DNA from: DATDFB01 sp035276475
Lineage (GTDB): Bacteria > Acidobacteriota > Thermoanaerobaculia > Gp7-AA8
Direction: 5' to 3'
DNA length: 64,000 nt
NCBI GenBank assembly: GCA_035276475.1
Contig: DATELQ010000033.1
Location: 54,839-118,838 of the forward strand
The notes below the pieces were generated by a model. The model was not told where the DNA came from. It did no database searches and saw only the letters and a list, made by a program, of their open reading frames with translations. The translations under genes were made by a program, and so were the position numbers. Each line of letters opens with the position of its first letter. Within the stretch, counting starts at the first letter, position 1. Of the stretch, positions 15,012-22,464 are shown in pieces.

Positions 15012-16471
15012 CGCCGCACCGGAATCCCTTCGCCTTCCAGGTAGTCCTTCACCTCGCCGATCGACAGCCTGCGGTCGTGGAACAGCGACGCCGCCAGCAC
15101 CGCGCGCGCGCCGCCCGCCTCGATGGCCTCGCGAAAGTCTTTGAGCCGGCCCGCGCCACCCGACGCAATCACGCCGATGCGAAGCACGCTCGACACCGCG
15201 CGCAGCAGCTCGACGTCGTAGCCGAGGTTCGTGCCGTCGCGGTCGACCGAGGTGAGGAGGATCTCGCCCGCGCCGAGCTCCTCGGCGCGCTTGCACCATT
15301 CGACGGCGTCGACGCCGCTCGCTTCTTTGCCGCTGCGGACGATGGCCTCGAACCCTCCGTTCACGCGCCTCGCATCGCACGACAGCACGACCGCCTGCAC
15401 GCCGAACTCCGCGGCGCAGCGCGCCAGCAACGACGGATCGCGCATCGCCGCGGTGTTGATGGCGACGCGGTCGGCGCCGGCGCGGAGCAGTGCGCGAAAG
15501 TCCTCGATGGAGCGCACGCCGCCGCCGACGGTGAGCGGGATGAAGAGCGCCTCGGCCACGCGGCGCACGGTGTCGAGCGCCGTGCGTTTTCCTGCATCCG
15601 TCGCCGAGATGTCGAGGATGACCAGCTCGTCCGCTCCCTCGGCCTCGTAGCGCATCGCGCACTCCACCGGGTCGCCTGCGTCGCGGAGGTTCGTGAAGCT
15701 GACGCCCTTGACCACGCGCCCGTCGCGCACGTCGAGGCACGGCACGATGCGCTCCGGAATCGCGTTCGGCACCGCCACGCGCGCGCGCGCCTCGCAGAGA
15801 TCGATGCGCCGCTCGAGCAGCGCTTTGCCAATCACGCAGTCGACGCCGAGGCGCGCGAGCGAGACGACGTCGGAGAGCGTGGAGACGCCGCCCGAAGCGA
15901 TGATGCGCAATTTCGTGCGCAGCGATCGATACAAATCGAACGACGGCCCGCACAACGCCCCATCGCGCCGAATGTCCGTGACGAGCGCCTCTTCGATGCC
16001 GAGCGCTTCGACGCGCGCGAGCACCTCGGCGAGCGAGGCGCGGGCGTCGCGCTCCCACCCGGCCACACGCACGACGCCGTCGCGGACGTCGACGGCGGCG
16101 ATGACGCGCTCCGCACCGAGGTCTTGGACGATGGCCCGCAGGACCTCGGGGGCATCGGCAGCAACGGTGCCGACGACCACTTTGACTGCACCGGCATCGA
16201 TCCACATGCGCGCGTCAGCGACCGAGCGGATCCCGCCGCCAACCTGCACGCGCAGGTCGCGCTGTGCCAGCCGCCGCACGACGCTCACCTCGGACGGCCT
16301 ACCGCTGCGCGAGCCTTCGAGATCGACGACGTGCAGCCGCGACCCGCGCGGCACGTCTAGCCCGTCGAGCACGCCCTCGGGATCGCCATACGTCGTGACG
16401 AGCGTGAAGTCGCCGTGCTGCAGCCGCACGGCGTTGCCCTGCAGCAGGTCGATCGACGGAATCACGTCCAT
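15008..16471 (-). CDS. hisA-hisF: HisA-HisF fusion: ProFAR isomerase plus imidazole glycerol phosphate synthase cyclase subunit
   Basis: One uninterrupted 487-residue frame contains two complete (beta-alpha)8 barrels. Residues 1-238 are HisA (IPSIDLLQGNAVRL, catalytic Asp8 and Asp128, VQVGGGIRS, IIASGGVS). Residues 240-487 are HisF (RIVPCLDVRDGRVVKGVSF, Asp247 and Asp366, LTVGGGVRS, VIASGGAG). Both barrels keep their catalytic Asp pairs, so both reactions, ProFAR to PRFAR and then PRFAR plus ammonia to IGP and AICAR, should be active. Ammonia would come from the separate HisH. The linker is only a few residues (VAVPNAIPE). It overlaps hisH by 10 bases and hisIE by ATGA. The fusion puts consecutive enzymes in one chain. 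Confidence 0.93.
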   Translation of the reverse strand: MDVIPSIDLLQGNAVRLQHGDFTLVTTYGDPEGVLDGLDVPRGSRLHVVDLEGSRSGRPSEVSVVRRLAQRDLRVQVGGGIRSVADARMWIDAGAVKVVVGTVAADAPEVLRAIVQDLGAERVIAAVDVRDGVVRVAGWERDARASLAEVLARVEALGIEEALVTDIRRDGALCGPSFDLYRSLRTKLRIIASGGVSTLSDVVSLARLGVDCVIGKALLERRIDLCEARARVAVPNAIPERIVPCLDVRDGRVVKGVSFTNLRDAGDPVECAMRYEAEGADELVILDISATDAGKRTALDTVRRVAEALFIPLTVGGGVRSIEDFRALLRAGADRVAINTAAMRDPSLLARCAAEFGVQAVVLSCDARRVNGGFEAIVRSGKEASGVDAVEWCKRAEELGAGEILLTSVDRDGTNLGYDVELLRAVSSVLRIGVIASGGAGRLKDFREAIEAGGARAVLAASLFHDRRLSIGEVKDYLEGEGIPVRR

Positions 16472-17037
16472 GCCACGAAGTTCCTCAGGACCTGCAAGCC
16501 GGCCGTCGACGATTTCTCCGGGTGGAACTGCACGCCGAAGACGCGGCCGTTCTGTACCGCCGCGACGAACGGGCCGCCGTAGTCCGCGCGCGCGATGGCG
16601 TGCGGCGAGTCGAGCGCCGCGTAGGAGTTGACGAAGTAGAACGACGCGGCCGGCAGGACGTTCGACGTCACCCGGTTCCAGCCGATCTGCGGCACCGGCA
16701 GAGGTCCTTCGAACTTGCGCACGTCGCCACGCACAAGTCCGAGGCCGCGCGTCGTCCCCATCTCGTACGAGACGTCGAAGAGCAATTGATGGCCGACGCA
16801 GATGCCGAGGAGCGACGCGCCATCGTGCACGGCGCGCTTGATGGCGCCGTCGATGGCGTTCTCTTCGAGCCAGCGCATCGCCGCGACGAACGAGCCGACG
16901 CCCGGCAGCACGAGCTTGCGCGCACTCGCGATGGCGTTGGCGTCTTTCGTGACGCGCAGCTCCGCGCCGGCAGCGCGCAGCGCCCGCGCGATATTCGCGA
17001 CATTCGCGACCGGCGAGTCGATGAGGACGACGCTCAA
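16462..17037 (-). CDS. hisH: Imidazole glycerol phosphate synthase glutamine amidotransferase subunit
   Basis: A 191-residue class I glutamine amidotransferase that hydrolyses glutamine and channels ammonia to HisF. The nucleophile is Cys80 in GICVGHQ, the oxyanion region is LPGVGSF, and the His-Glu pair is in QFHPEKS. The start is TTG 17037, which overlaps the hisB stop (TTGA). The family N-terminus (SVVLIDSPVANVANI) begins there, and no ATG fits. The usual bacterial length is about 200 residues. It partners the HisF half of the downstream fusion protein. Confidence 0.92.
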   Translation of the reverse strand: MSVVLIDSPVANVANIARALRAAGAELRVTKDANAIASARKLVLPGVGSFVAAMRWLEENAIDGAIKRAVHDGASLLGICVGHQLLFDVSYEMGTTRGLGLVRGDVRKFEGPLPVPQIGWNRVTSNVLPAASFYFVNSYAALDSPHAIARADYGGPFVAAVQNGRVFGVQFHPEKSSTAGLQVLRNFVAWT

Positions 17038-17627
17038 ATCACGCCTTTCGTGGATGGCACGTCCGTCCCGATCACCGCCTTCGCCTCGCGCAGCGCGATC
17101 GCAAACGCCTTGAAGATCGACTCCGCCGCGTGATGCCCGTTGCGGCCGCGGATCAGGTCGACGTGGATGTTGCACGCGCACTTGTTCGCGAAGGACTTGA
17201 AGAACTCCTCGACCAGCGCGAACGGAAAATCTTTGTGAATCAGCAGCATCTCGCGGTCGATCGGCACCTCGAAGACGAGGAACGGGCGGCCGGCGAAGTC
17301 GACGACGACGCGCGCCAGCGCCTCGTCGAGCGGCACGTAGGCGTGGCCGAAGCGGCGGATGCCGGCTTTGTCGCCGAGGGCCTTGGCGAAGGCTTCGCCG
17401 AGGACGAGGGCCGTGTCCTCGACCGTGTGGTGATAGTCGATGTGCACGTCGCCTGTGGCCGCGACGTCGAGGTCGACCTTGCCGTGGCGGGCGATCACCT
17501 CGAGCATGTGCGAGAGAAAGCCGATCGGCGTCTCGATGCGCGAGCGCGTCCCGTCGCCGTCGAGATTCAGCGTGACGGCGATGTTCGTTTCTTTCGTCTG
17601 CCGAGTGACGGTGGCGGTGCGGGTCAT
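17034..17627 (-). CDS. hisB: Imidazoleglycerol-phosphate dehydratase
   Basis: A 197-residue monofunctional IGP dehydratase that converts IGP to imidazole acetol phosphate. The two manganese-binding repeats are DYHHTVED and NGHHAAESIFKA, with GFLSHML and FFKSFA between them. No HisB-N phosphatase domain is fused and no histidinol-phosphatase gene was found in the operon, so that step must be encoded elsewhere. ATG 17627 overlaps the hisC stop as ATGA. Confidence 0.95.
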   Translation of the reverse strand: MTRTATVTRQTKETNIAVTLNLDGDGTRSRIETPIGFLSHMLEVIARHGKVDLDVAATGDVHIDYHHTVEDTALVLGEAFAKALGDKAGIRRFGHAYVPLDEALARVVVDFAGRPFLVFEVPIDREMLLIHKDFPFALVEEFFKSFANKCACNIHVDLIRGRNGHHAAESIFKAFAIALREAKAVIGTDVPSTKGVI

Positions 17628-18655
17628 ACGGACTCCTTCAATGCAGCGAGCATCCGGTCGTTCTGCTCGGGCGATCCGATCGAGATGCGGAGGCAATTCG
17701 CGAGGCGCGGATAGCCGGAGACGTCGCGCACGAGAATGCCGCGCGCGAAGAGCGCCTCGAAAATCTCCTTGCTGTGGCGCTCCGCGCGGAAGGTGACGAA
17801 GTTCGCCTGCGTCGGGAAGAGCGTGATGCGTGGGATGTCGTTCATCGCGTTCACCACCCGTTTGCGCTCGCTCACGATGCGCACGACGTTGGCGTCGCGG
17901 AGCTGGCGGTTCTCCAGCGCGATCGTCGCCGCCATCTCGCTGATCGCGTTTAGGGAGTAGGGGAGCTTGACCTTACGGATCTCTCGCGCGTTCTCCGCGG
18001 TCGTCGCCACCCACCCGACCCGCAGCGCGGCCAATCCCCACGCCTTCGAGAACGTCGAGAACGTGACGAGGCGCGGGTGCAGCGCGGGGAACGTGTCGTT
18101 CGCAAAGTCGCCGTAGGCGCGGTCGAAGAGCACCATCGCGCCGCTGTCGAGCAGCTTCTGCAAACCGCCATCCGCCAGCACGCCGCCGGTCGGATTGTTC
18201 GGCGAGCAGACGATGACGACGGCGTCCTCCGTCGCGCGCTCGAGAATCTCGTCGAGCGGCAAGAGGCCCGAGTCCGGCTCGAACTCGATCGGCATCGGCA
18301 GCCCGCCCGCGATCGTCACCAGCTTCTCGTACAGCGTGAACGTCGGCCGCGGAAAGATCACCGGCGTCCCCGGCCCGACAAACGCGCCGATCGTCGCCGC
18401 CAGGAGCTCGTTCGAGCCGTTGCCGACATGGATGTTCTCCGGCGCCATGCCGTACGCTTTGGCCAGCGCATTGCGCAGGCCGCTCGACTCGAAGTCGGGG
18501 TAGATGTTCCAAGGCCGTTCCGCAGCGCGGGCCAGCACCTGCTCCTTGAGCGCGCGCGGCCAGTCGTACGGCGACTCGTTCTGATTGAGCTTGACCTCCG
18601 CCTCGCGCAGCTCCAGCGTGTAGGCGGTCATCGCTGCTACGGCGCTGCGAGACAT
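17624..18655 (-). CDS. hisC: Histidinol-phosphate aminotransferase
   Basis: A 343-residue fold-type I PLP aminotransferase that converts imidazole acetol phosphate to histidinol phosphate. Family marks are VKLNQNESPYDWP near the N-terminus, GNGSNELL, CSPNNPTGG, the PLP Lys in FSTFSKAWGLAALRVGW, and a C-terminal CLRISIG. ATG 18655 is chosen because a strong GAGGAGGG Shine-Dalgarno lies 6 bases before it. A second ATG at 18631 would avoid the 19-base overlap with hisD but lacks this site. Confidence 0.93.
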   Translation of the reverse strand: MSRSAVAAMTAYTLELREAEVKLNQNESPYDWPRALKEQVLARAAERPWNIYPDFESSGLRNALAKAYGMAPENIHVGNGSNELLAATIGAFVGPGTPVIFPRPTFTLYEKLVTIAGGLPMPIEFEPDSGLLPLDEILERATEDAVVIVCSPNNPTGGVLADGGLQKLLDSGAMVLFDRAYGDFANDTFPALHPRLVTFSTFSKAWGLAALRVGWVATTAENAREIRKVKLPYSLNAISEMAATIALENRQLRDANVVRIVSERKRVVNAMNDIPRITLFPTQANFVTFRAERHSKEIFEALFARGILVRDVSGYPRLANCLRISIGSPEQNDRMLAALKESV

Positions 18656-19839
18656 GCGTCCCTCCTCGCGGCCATCGACTTGGCGTGATCCGGCAGCCCT
18701 TCGAATTGCGCGATGCGCTCCCCGAGCGGCGCGATCTGCATCAGCTCTTCGTTGCTCAGAGAAACGACGTTCGAGCGCTTGACGAAGTCGTACACGCCGA
18801 GAGGGGAGAAGAAGCGCGCGCTCCCCGCCGTCGGCAGCACATGGTTCGAGCCGACGACATAGTCGCCCGCGGCCGGCGGCGACGACGCGCCGCAGTAGAT
18901 CGCCGCGCAGTTCTGCGCCTTCTCCGCGAGCGCTTCCGCGTCGCGCGCGTGAATCGAGAGATGCTCCGGCGCAATGCGGTCGGCCACGCGCACGGCCTCG
19001 TCGAGCGAGTCGACGACAAAGGCGATGGCCCGCTCCGGCATCCGCTCCGCCAGCGCGCGCGACGTCGTCAGCAGAATCACCTCGGAGTCGGCGCCATGCT
19101 CTGCCTGCGCCATCAAGTCCGCGATCACCAGCACCGCGTCGGCGCTCTCGTCGGCGATGACGACGAGCTCCGTCGGCCCGGCGGTCATGTCGATGCCGAC
19201 CTCGCCGATGAGCCGCGTCTTCGCCGCCGTGACGTACGCGTTGCCGGGGCCGACGATCTTGTCGACGCGCGCGAATGACTCGGTACCGAGTGCCGCCGCC
19301 GCGATGCCCGCTGCGCCGCCGCAGCGGTAGATCTCGGTGATGCCGAGGCGGTTGCAGACGTAGTGCAGCTCGTCGCGCTCGGCCGCGGCGGGCGTCGTGA
19401 TCACCACGATCTCCGCGACGCCGGCGATGCGCGCCGGGACCGCCGTCATCATCAGCGTCGAGATGTACACCGCCCGCCCGCCCGGCACGTAGCAGCCGAC
19501 GCGCCGGATCGGCCGCACCCGGTGCGTCACCGCCCCCCACGCGTAGGACGGAGGCAGTTGCGGGCGGTGGAACGCCTCGATGCGCGCGATGGCGGTGTCG
19601 ATCGCGTCCGCGATCTCCGTCGTCGCCTGGCGCGGCGCGACCTTGATCGCGTCCGGCGCGACCGTCACCTTGTCGAACTTCGCGATCTGCTCCGCGACGT
19701 AGGCGTCGCCGCGCGCGCGCACGCCGGCGATGATCGCGTCGGCCACGCGCAACGCGTTCTCGTTCGCGGCGCTGCGCCGCGCGATGACGTCGCGCAACGC
19801 GGCCTCCCCGTCAGGAGAGCTGGCTTTGTAGAGTCGCAT
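18637..19839 (-). CDS. hisD: Histidinol dehydrogenase
   Basis: A 400-residue NAD- and zinc-dependent enzyme catalysing the last two oxidations to histidine. Conserved segments are CYVPGGRA, IVGPGNAYVTAAK, AGPTELVVIAD, AQAEHGAD, APEHLSI and VVGSNHVLPT, covering the zinc-binding Gln/His and catalytic Glu/His regions. The length is slightly shorter than the typical 430. The start overlaps the end of hisG by 29 bases, and the 3' end overlaps hisC. Confidence 0.95.
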   Translation of the reverse strand: MRLYKASSPDGEAALRDVIARRSAANENALRVADAIIAGVRARGDAYVAEQIAKFDKVTVAPDAIKVAPRQATTEIADAIDTAIARIEAFHRPQLPPSYAWGAVTHRVRPIRRVGCYVPGGRAVYISTLMMTAVPARIAGVAEIVVITTPAAAERDELHYVCNRLGITEIYRCGGAAGIAAAALGTESFARVDKIVGPGNAYVTAAKTRLIGEVGIDMTAGPTELVVIADESADAVLVIADLMAQAEHGADSEVILLTTSRALAERMPERAIAFVVDSLDEAVRVADRIAPEHLSIHARDAEALAEKAQNCAAIYCGASSPPAAGDYVVGSNHVLPTAGSARFFSPLGVYDFVKRSNVVSLSNEELMQIAPLGERIAQFEGLPDHAKSMAARRDACLAAP

Positions 19840-20437
19840 GTTTGGCTTCCTTGATCCGGGCGATGAGCTCGCGGATCTCCTTCGCTTTCGTGAAATAGGC
19901 GTTCTTGCCGACGATGAGGCGCGGCGAGATCTCGGCGACCGTATCCTGCAGCTCGAGCTTGTGCACGCGCACCGTCTCGCCGGTCTCGACGAGGTCGACC
20001 ACGTGCGTCGTCAGTTGCAGCACCGCCGCGAGCTCGACGGAGCCGCCGAGCGGAACGATCTCGGCCTGGAGCTCGCGCGAGTCGAGGTACTGCTGCGCCA
20101 TGCGCGGGTACTTCGTGGCGATCTTCGTCAGCGGCGGCGCGCCCGGGGCGGCGATCAGCATCATGCGGCAGCGGCCGAAGTCGAATTCGACCGGCTGGTA
20201 CGCCGTGCAGTCGTGCTCGACGATCTGATCGAGGCCCGCCACGCCGGCGTCCGCGGCGCCGTGCTCGACGTACACCGGCACGTCGCAATCCTTGACGAAG
20301 ATCCACTCGATGCCGCCGCGCTTGAAAACGAGCTTGCGTGTGGCCAGGTCGCACTCCGACGGCACGTCGTAGCCGGCGGCGCGGAAAACGGCCAGCGCCT
20401 TCTCCTGCAGTCGTCCTTTGGGTATCGCGATTCGCAT
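19811..20437 (-). CDS. hisG: ATP phosphoribosyltransferase, short form
   Basis: A 208-residue HisG of the short class, catalysing the first committed step (ATP plus PRPP). It starts MRIAIPKGRLQEKAL and contains DAGVAGLDQI and IVPLGGSVELA. It lacks the C-terminal ACT-like regulatory domain of long HisG, so it should need HisZ as regulatory partner. HisZ is encoded 2 bases upstream. Feedback inhibition by histidine would act through the HisG-HisZ complex, which is known for the family. Confidence 0.95.
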   Translation of the reverse strand: MRIAIPKGRLQEKALAVFRAAGYDVPSECDLATRKLVFKRGGIEWIFVKDCDVPVYVEHGAADAGVAGLDQIVEHDCTAYQPVEFDFGRCRMMLIAAPGAPPLTKIATKYPRMAQQYLDSRELQAEIVPLGGSVELAAVLQLTTHVVDLVETGETVRVHKLELQDTVAEISPRLIVGKNAYFTKAKEIRELIARIKEAKHATLQSQLS

Positions 20438-20439
20438 AG

Positions 20440-21312
20440 TCAGTCCAAGTCGTCGATGGTGAAGGTGAAGCCGATCGCCGCCGCGGCGGTGCCGAAGCGG
20501 CCGTAGAGATCGTCGTAGCGGCCGCCCTGCGCGACCTTGCGCCGTCCGCCGTTGGCGTAGACGCGGAAGCGGAGGCCGGTGTAGTAGCCGGGCTCCTCGT
20601 CGACGTCGTCGAGGTGGAGCACGAAGTCGTCCGTCAACGCGCTCGCGATCGCTCCCAGCCGCTGCGCTGCTGTGGGCGCGAAGGGCGCGACGTCGTCGAG
20701 GGTGCCTTCGCCCGCGATCAGTTTGCCGACGACCTCGCGCCGGTCGTCGGGGACGCTGTCGTTCATTCGCTTCGCCACGAGCGCGGTGCGGACGGCGTTC
20801 GATCCGAGGGCGCTCACGATCGAGGTGTCGTTGTAGACGATCGTCGGGCGCGCGCCGGAGTCGCGCACGAGCTGCGCGGCGAGACTCAGCATGGCGACGT
20901 CCGCGTCGACCGAAGAATCGCCCACGATCTCCGCGCCGATCTGAAAGAGCTCGCGGTTCGCGCCGAGGCGCGAGGCCTCGCAGCGGATGACATCGCCGCG
21001 GTAGAAGACGCGGAGCGGGAGGTCGTCGCTCGTCATCGACGGCGCGAGGGCCCGGGCGACCATCGGCGTGAAGTCGGAGCGGATGCCGACCAGGTCGCCC
21101 TCGCGGTCAACGAAGCGGTAGCTCTGGCGGAGGGTGTTGCGGTCGGCGAACGGCGCGTACGGCTCCGCGTAGTCGATGATCGGCAGCACGACCTCGGCGA
21201 AGCCCGCGCGCTCGAGCGCGCCGGCGAAACGCGCCTCGGCGCGCCGGCGCCGCGCCGTCTCCTCGATCAAGAGAGGCCGGACGCCTGTCGGATATCTCAG
21301 TTTCGCAGCCAT
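20440..21312 (-). CDS. hisZ: ATP phosphoribosyltransferase regulatory subunit (HisRS-like)
   Basis: A 290-residue histidyl-tRNA-synthetase-like protein without the anticodon domain. The class II motif 2-like segment is VFYRGDVIRCEASRLGANRELFQIGAE, and a motif 3-like region is VAQGGRYDDLYGRFG. It is the regulatory partner of the short HisG downstream. It is the first structural gene of the operon: its ATG lies 6 bases past the T-tract of the attenuator terminator, and its only purine-rich ribosome site is the 3' arm of that hairpin. Both transcription and translation may therefore respond to the leader structure. Confidence 0.92.
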   Translation of the reverse strand: MAAKLRYPTGVRPLLIEETARRRRAEARFAGALERAGFAEVVLPIIDYAEPYAPFADRNTLRQSYRFVDREGDLVGIRSDFTPMVARALAPSMTSDDLPLRVFYRGDVIRCEASRLGANRELFQIGAEIVGDSSVDADVAMLSLAAQLVRDSGARPTIVYNDTSIVSALGSNAVRTALVAKRMNDSVPDDRREVVGKLIAGEGTLDDVAPFAPTAAQRLGAIASALTDDFVLHLDDVDEEPGYYTGLRFRVYANGGRRKVAQGGRYDDLYGRFGTAAAAIGFTFTIDDLD

Positions 21313-21317
21313 GAATC

Positions 21318-21350
21318 AAAAAACCCCTTCCCCGCGTGGTGGAGAAGAGG
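21318..21350 (-). terminator. his operon attenuator terminator
   Basis: On the transcript, CCTCTTCTCC (21350-21341) can pair along all ten positions, with G-U wobbles, to GGGGAAGGGG (21333-21324) around a seven-base loop. Six Ts follow (21323-21318). The T-tract ends 6 bases before the hisZ start codon. An intrinsic terminator here, after a His-rich leader peptide, is the defining arrangement of histidine attenuation. Confidence 0.8.
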
Positions 21351-21376
21351 TTTCGTCATGCTGCGTTCGCTCGGCG

Positions 21377-21401
21377 GCGCCCCTTCCCATCGGCGGGGCG
21401 C
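21377..21401 (-). promoter_or_regulatory. his leader hairpin with antiterminator segment
   Basis: GCGCCCC (21401-21395) pairs perfectly with GGGGCGC (21383-21377). The 3' part also carries GGGAAGGGG (21388-21380), almost a copy of the terminator 3' arm, so it could instead pair with CCTCTTCTCC (21350-21341) and prevent the terminator. This gives the mutually exclusive structures expected of attenuation. The choice between them is inferred. Confidence 0.6.
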
Positions 21402-21420
21402 ACAGCGTGGCACCCAACCG

Positions 21421-21465
21421 TCAACGGTGGTGATGGTGGTGGTGCACGTGAGCGTTCGTAAACAT
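21421..21465 (-). CDS. hisL: his operon leader peptide MFTNAHVHHHHHHR
   Basis: A 14-codon frame, ATG 21465 to TGA 21421, encodes MFTNAHVHHHHHHR: seven His codons, six of them consecutive. It lies between a candidate promoter and the attenuator hairpins upstream of hisZ on the same strand. In known his leaders, scarcity of charged His-tRNA stalls the ribosome in the His run and favours the antiterminator. The upstream ribosome site is weak (ACGAG). The gene is too short for normal gene calling but its context is decisive. Confidence 0.85.
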   Translation of the reverse strand: MFTNAHVHHHHHHR

Positions 21466-21473
21466 CTCGTCGA

Positions 21474-21502
21474 AGGGTATAGACCTAACCGCGCGCTGTC
21501 AA
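21474..21502 (-). promoter_or_regulatory. Candidate his operon promoter
   Basis: On the minus strand, TTGACA (21502-21497), a perfect -35, is followed after 17 bases by TACCCT (21479-21474). TATACC, 15 bases after the -35, is an alternative -10. Transcription would begin just upstream of the leader peptide ATG at 21465. Confidence 0.55.
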
Positions 21503-21519
21503 ATTCCGTCGAACGGCCC

Positions 21520-22452
21520 ATGTGGATCCTGGTTCTCTTTCTCCTGGCCCGCTCGAACGTGTACATCGTCACCGACGAGGCGGACGCCGTGCTGGCGATT
21601 CTCGATGCGCGCGCCGCGGGACGGGCGGTGACGGACGCCGACTGGCAACGGGTCTTCAAGAGCGAAGGGTACGTGCGCCTCCAGAAGCGCGAGCACGCGA
21701 TGAAGCGCGCCTTCGAGGACGACGCGTTCCGCACATTCGTCACGTCGCCGGAGCTGCTGGCGAAACGGGCCACGCTGCGCCGCGCGCTCGACCGCGTCAA
21801 AGGCGCGGACCTCGACGCGCTGGCCAAGCGCGCCTTCGCCTACCTGCCGCCCAGCGCGCACATCGACGCGACCATCTATCCGGTGATCAAGCCGGCGACG
21901 AACAGCTTCGTCTTCGAGGGCAACGCGATCTTCAAATACCTCGACGGCGACGAGCCGCTCGCGTACTTCGAGGAGACGGTCGCGCACGAGATGCACCACA
22001 TCGGCTACGGCACCGCGTGCGCGCACACGGGGCAGAAGTGGCTCGGCGCGTTCGGCGAGGGCTTCGCCGCGTACGCCGCGAGCGGCGGGCTGCACGGGCA
22101 TCCGTACGCGAACGCGGCGCCGGACGTGCGCGCCGCCTGGGCCAGCGGCATCGCCGACTACCCCGGCCAGTTCGCGCAGCTGCAGCAATTCTTCGAGGAC
22201 ATCGCCGAAGCAAAGTTGAAAGGCGACGAGATCGACAAGCGCGGCTTCCAGTTCTTCGGCTTGGTCGGGCCGTGGTACACCGTCGGCTGGAAGATGGCCG
22301 CCGTGATCGAGGAGGAGCTCGGCCGCGACGCGCTGATCAACGCCTTCTGCGACTCCGCCACGCTCATGGCCACGTACAACCGCGCCGCCGACGCGCACGC
22401 GAAGCGGACGGGCGAGCGGTTGCCCCATTGGAGCGCGCGTGGAGGCGGCTAG
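21520..22452 (+). CDS. Putative zinc-dependent peptidase (DUF5700-like)
   Basis: A 310-residue protein with a short hydrophobic N-terminus (MWILVLFLLARS), possibly a signal sequence or anchor. VAHEMHHIGYG near residue 157 is an HExxH zinc motif, followed by GEGFAAYAASGG, which could supply the third ligand Glu. The layout resembles the DUF5700 group of putative zinc peptidases. It is divergent from the his operon: the his promoter lies within 50 bases upstream. The gene ends 12 bases before tyrS. Substrate unknown. Confidence 0.65.
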   Translation: MWILVLFLLARSNVYIVTDEADAVLAILDARAAGRAVTDADWQRVFKSEGYVRLQKREHAMKRAFEDDAFRTFVTSPELLAKRATLRRALDRVKGADLDALAKRAFAYLPPSAHIDATIYPVIKPATNSFVFEGNAIFKYLDGDEPLAYFEETVAHEMHHIGYGTACAHTGQKWLGAFGEGFAAYAASGGLHGHPYANAAPDVRAAWASGIADYPGQFAQLQQFFEDIAEAKLKGDEIDKRGFQFFGLVGPWYTVGWKMAAVIEEELGRDALINAFCDSATLMATYNRAADAHAKRTGERLPHWSARGGG

Positions 22453-22464
22453 AATGCCGCCTCC
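22441..22464 (+). promoter_or_regulatory. Perfect 9-bp hairpin enclosing TAGAAT, abutting the tyrS start
   Basis: GGAGGCGGC (22441-22449) and GCCGCCTCC (22456-22464) are perfectly complementary and enclose TAGAAT. The ATG of tyrS follows immediately. The only Shine-Dalgarno-like GGAGG is in the 5' arm. TAGAAT with a 9-base spacer to the ATG also matches the leaderless -10 arrangement seen elsewhere here. If transcription starts at the ATG, the hairpin exists only in read-through mRNA. Confidence 0.5.

Noticed and set aside
15008..16471. HisA-HisF fusion as an artefact of a missed stop
   Set aside because: The frame is continuous, the linker is short and plausible, and no alternative start with a ribosome site was seen at the junction. 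Read confirmation is still listed as a test.
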